Assembly (NCBI RefSeq): GCF_943169845.1
Contig: NZ_CALPBW010000001.1
Location: forward strand, 124,001 to 188,000
From: Peptoniphilus rachelemmaiella
Lineage (GTDB): Bacteria > Bacillota > Clostridia > Tissierellales > Peptoniphilaceae
Length of the DNA stretch: 64,000 nucleotides
Direction of reading: 5' to 3'
The notes beneath the pieces were generated by a model that had not been told where the DNA came from, searched no databases, and saw only the letters and a list, made by a program, of their open reading frames with translations. The position numbers were made by a program, and so were the translations under genes. Every line of letters starts with the position of its first letter. Within the stretch, counting starts at the first letter, position 1. Positions 61,926 through 64,000 of this stretch are shown here, in pieces.

Positions 61926-63035
61926 ATGAAAAAATTACTCGGTTTGGCACTGGCCCTGGCCATGATTCCCGGCCTGGCCTTTGCCGCTGAACCCATCACC
62001 CTTTATATTAACGGGATCGACGCGAGAGACTACAAGGAACAGCCCATTGTGCGGGAGGATCGCCTGTTCCTTCCCGTGCGAAGCGTCACGGAAGCCATGG
62101 GCGTGAAAGCAGATTGGGACAAGAAGAGCAAGACCGTCACCGTCGGCGATGTTAAAATGGTCGTCGGCGAAAAAGACTATGTGGCGAAGGGCGAAAAAAA
62201 GACCATGGACGTGGCCCCCTTTATTGAAAAAGATCGCACCTACGTGCCCGTGCGCTTTTTGGCCGAGGGGATGAAGCTCCCCGTCACTTGGGACGAAAAC
62301 AATCGGGCGGCCGTCGTCGGCGAGTACAAGAGCGCGCCCGCCTTTACGCCGGAGAAGACCGTGACCTACGGCAATGTGACTTTCTCCCTGCCGAAAGATT
62401 GGGAAAAACAGCTGACCATTACTTACGCTTATAATCAAGTGACCTTTTACGACAAAATGAATCACGACGCTCAGGACGGCTACGGCCGCATCGGCGAAAT
62501 CTATAACACGGCGAATCCCGACTATCCCGTGCCCGCCATTCTTCTGGCTAAGGGCAATTGCTTCTACACCCTGTTCACTTTTTCGAGCGACGTGCAGGTG
62601 GCGGATACGGGGAACAAAAAGCTTTGTGACAGTTACACGAAATCTAATCAACTGGTGCGGGAAATTTTAAAGACCGTGGAAATAAACGACGTATTTAAGG
62701 AAGCCGACCGCGTGAAGGTGGGCGAGGTGTCCATGGTGCTTCCCGAGGCCTACAAAGACGTGATCGGCGTGGAAGAAGCCGGCGGAAATGTGTTGCTCTT
62801 TGAAAAGACCAATGAAAAGGCGAAAAAGGGCAGCGGCCTCATCGGCACCTTCCGCGTGGTCAATCAAAAGGAATTGGAGAAAATAGAAGAGGACTACCGC
62901 CTGTTCCGATACAATAAAGACGGCAGCCTGATCTTCGTCAGGGCGGATAAGCCGAGCCTGAAGGATCCGGTTCTGAAAAAAGCCTACGAAGAAGGTGTGG
63001 GGAAAGCAGGAGACATTCTCCAGACCGTGAAATAA
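61926..63035 (+). CDS. Secreted protein with copper-amine-oxidase N-terminal domain
   Basis: This 369-residue protein starts with ATG behind AAAAGGAGG. A signal peptide (LLGLALALAMIPGLAFA) is followed by a copper-amine-oxidase-N domain (about 25-135). Its two halves show the usual pattern: LFLPVRSVTEAMGVKADWDKKSKTVTV and TYVPVRFLAEGMKLPVTWDENNR. This domain is widespread in Firmicute secreted proteins and is not itself an oxidase; a wall- or envelope-associated role is inferred. The C-terminal 230 residues (FSLPKDWEKQLTITYAYNQV..) are unrecognised, perhaps a PsbP/lipoprotein-like fold. Transcription likely depends on a promoter with a G9 spacer tract. Confidence 0.85.
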   Translation: MKKLLGLALALAMIPGLAFAAEPITLYINGIDARDYKEQPIVREDRLFLPVRSVTEAMGVKADWDKKSKTVTVGDVKMVVGEKDYVAKGEKKTMDVAPFIEKDRTYVPVRFLAEGMKLPVTWDENNRAAVVGEYKSAPAFTPEKTVTYGNVTFSLPKDWEKQLTITYAYNQVTFYDKMNHDAQDGYGRIGEIYNTANPDYPVPAILLAKGNCFYTLFTFSSDVQVADTGNKKLCDSYTKSNQLVREILKTVEINDVFKEADRVKVGEVSMVLPEAYKDVIGVEEAGGNVLLFEKTNEKAKKGSGLIGTFRVVNQKELEKIEEDYRLFRYNKDGSLIFVRADKPSLKDPVLKKAYEEGVGKAGDILQTVK

Positions 63036-63040
63036 GAAGA

Positions 63041-63062
63041 GGAGCCGAGGGGCTCCTTTTTT
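63041..63062 (+). terminator. Intrinsic terminator
   Basis: GGAGCC-GAGG-GGCTCC is followed by a T run, immediately after the copper-amine-oxidase-N-domain gene. Confidence 0.88.
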
Positions 63063-63064
63063 GT

Positions 63065-63093
63065 TTGACTTCTATTTTTTCCTAAGATACACT
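63065..63093 (+). promoter_or_regulatory. Promoter for CoA-transferase gene
   Basis: TTGACT and TACACT are separated by 17 bases, about 30 bases upstream of the start codon. Confidence 0.6.
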
Positions 63094-63123
63094 GAAACGG
63101 ACTAGATAAAGGAGGACGAAGGA

Positions 63124-64000
63124 ATGGAGAGAATCGATGCGCGACAAGCGGCGCGACTGATTAAGGACGGAGACACTTTGGCCGTATCGGGCTTTTTGTT
63201 GGCCACGACGCCCAGCGAGCTTTTGCGGGAGATCGGCAATCGCTTTTTGGAGGAGGGCCATCCCCGGAACATGACCTTGCTTCAGGCGGCGGGCACGGGA
63301 AACAACGGCGACGAGGGGATTATGGAGATCTCTCACCGGGGCATGGTGCGCCGCTATTTAACGGGGCACTTCGCTCGCAATCGCCGCTTGGCGGAACAGG
63401 CGTCCAAGCACGAAATCGAGGCCTATAATTTCCCCCAAGGGGTGCTGTCGAAAATGTATCGGGCTCTCTCGGCAGGGCAAAAGGGCGTGCTCACCACCAT
63501 CGGCCTTCACACCTTCGTGGATCCGAGGGAAGGGGGCGGCAAGCTCACGAACATCACCACGGAAGATTTGGTGGAAGTCGTCACCTTAGGCGGAGAAGAG
63601 TATTTGTACTACAAGGCCCAGCCTGTGGACGTAGCCATTATTCGGGGCACCACCGCCGACGAGCAAGGCAACATTACTATGGAAGAGGAATCGGGGATCG
63701 TCGATGCCCGTGAAATCGCCATGGCGGCCAAGGCCTGCGGCGGCAAGGTCATCGTGCAGGTGAAGTACACGGCGGACAGCAAATCCCTGGATCGCAACCG
63801 CGTGGTGATTCCCGGGATTTTCGTGGACTATGTGGTAGTGGCCACAGAGCCTGAAAAGACCCACCGCCAGACCGTGGCCGAATATTACGATCCGGCCATC
63901 GCCGGGCACACGAAGCGGCCCGTGGCCAAGGTGAAGGACGCGCCTTTGGACGAGCGGAAGATCATCGCCCGCCGGGCGGCCATGGAGATTCGCCCGGGGG
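63124..64000 (+). CDS. Family I acyl-CoA:carboxylate CoA-transferase, 3' end outside window
   Basis: The frame is open from ATG 63124 (AAAGGAGG upstream) to the right edge, giving 292 residues so far. The start MERIDARQAARLIKDGDTLAVSGF and later GTGNNGDEGIMEISHRGMVRRYLTGHF, YNFPQGVLSKMYRALSAGQKGVLTTIGLHTFVDPR and DVAIIRGTTADEQGNITMEEES match the first domain of propionate/acetate CoA-transferases (Pct/YdiF type, normally about 520 residues). The catalytic Glu lies in the missing second domain. It would move CoA between short acyl-CoAs and acetate in fermentation. The exact acyl substrate is unknown. Confidence 0.9.
   Translation, partial: MERIDARQAARLIKDGDTLAVSGFLLATTPSELLREIGNRFLEEGHPRNMTLLQAAGTGNNGDEGIMEISHRGMVRRYLTGHFARNRRLAEQASKHEIEAYNFPQGVLSKMYRALSAGQKGVLTTIGLHTFVDPREGGGKLTNITTEDLVEVVTLGGEEYLYYKAQPVDVAIIRGTTADEQGNITMEEESGIVDAREIAMAAKACGGKVIVQVKYTADSKSLDRNRVVIPGIFVDYVVVATEPEKTHRQTVAEYYDPAIAGHTKRPVAKVKDAPLDERKIIARRAAMEIRPG

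Overview
The window looks like a chromosomal segment of an anaerobic, monoderm Firmicute. This is inferred from strong AGGAGG-type ribosome binding sites, S-layer homology (SLH) domains, a copper-amine-oxidase-N-domain secreted protein, a glycyl-radical enzyme with its activase, and giant Gram-positive-type surface proteins. Housekeeping genes are moderately GC-rich, while parts of the surface-protein genes are clearly AT-richer. A Tissierellia/Peptoniphilaceae-like anaerobic coccus is my best guess, but no marker gene here proves it. No rRNA, tRNA or CRISPR array was found.

Layout. 1-6.7 kb: the 3' part of a secreted papain-like protein, a convergent ClC antiporter/orphan binding-lipoprotein pair, and a polar amino-acid ABC importer. 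6.7-8.4 kb: an IS3-family element sitting between two inverted arms of a dispersed intergenic repeat. 8.4-15 kb: a GlsB/YeaQ small membrane protein, a heterodimeric ABC exporter with one degenerate ATP site, a small C39/papain-like protein, an SLH+CAP secreted protein and a LURP-one-like protein. 15.3-58.6 kb: a 43-kb surface-protein island with four giant signal-peptide proteins (about 1,885, 4,239, 2,065 and 3,691 aa) and one 1,555-aa SLH-anchored protein, plus a small two-helix membrane protein. 58.7-64 kb: a Crp/Fnr regulator divergent from a YjjI-family glycyl-radical enzyme and its YjjW activase, a secreted copper-amine-oxidase-N-domain protein, and the start of a family I CoA-transferase.

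The surface island is the most unusual part. The giant proteins have Sec signals, head regions, Cna-B-like modules, long arrays of roughly 80-90-residue beta repeats (at least 18 plus three divergent units in one protein, 16 in another), Ig-like modules and helical regions. They have no LPXTG motif, membrane anchor or SLH domain. Three end in a nearly identical 248-bp/82-residue tail, and the fourth ends in a diverged domain of the same pattern. This tail is a candidate for an undescribed surface-retention module, perhaps working with the SLH protein encoded directly behind one adhesin. A decayed copy of that SLH gene's start lies behind another adhesin, pointing to duplication of an adhesin/SLH pair.

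Several features suggest variable expression. There is an A7 tract exactly where adhesin 1 is frameshifted, a G9 tract inside a promoter spacer (61878-61886), a hairpin that buries the start site of the 4,239-aa adhesin, and mosaic base composition inside single genes.
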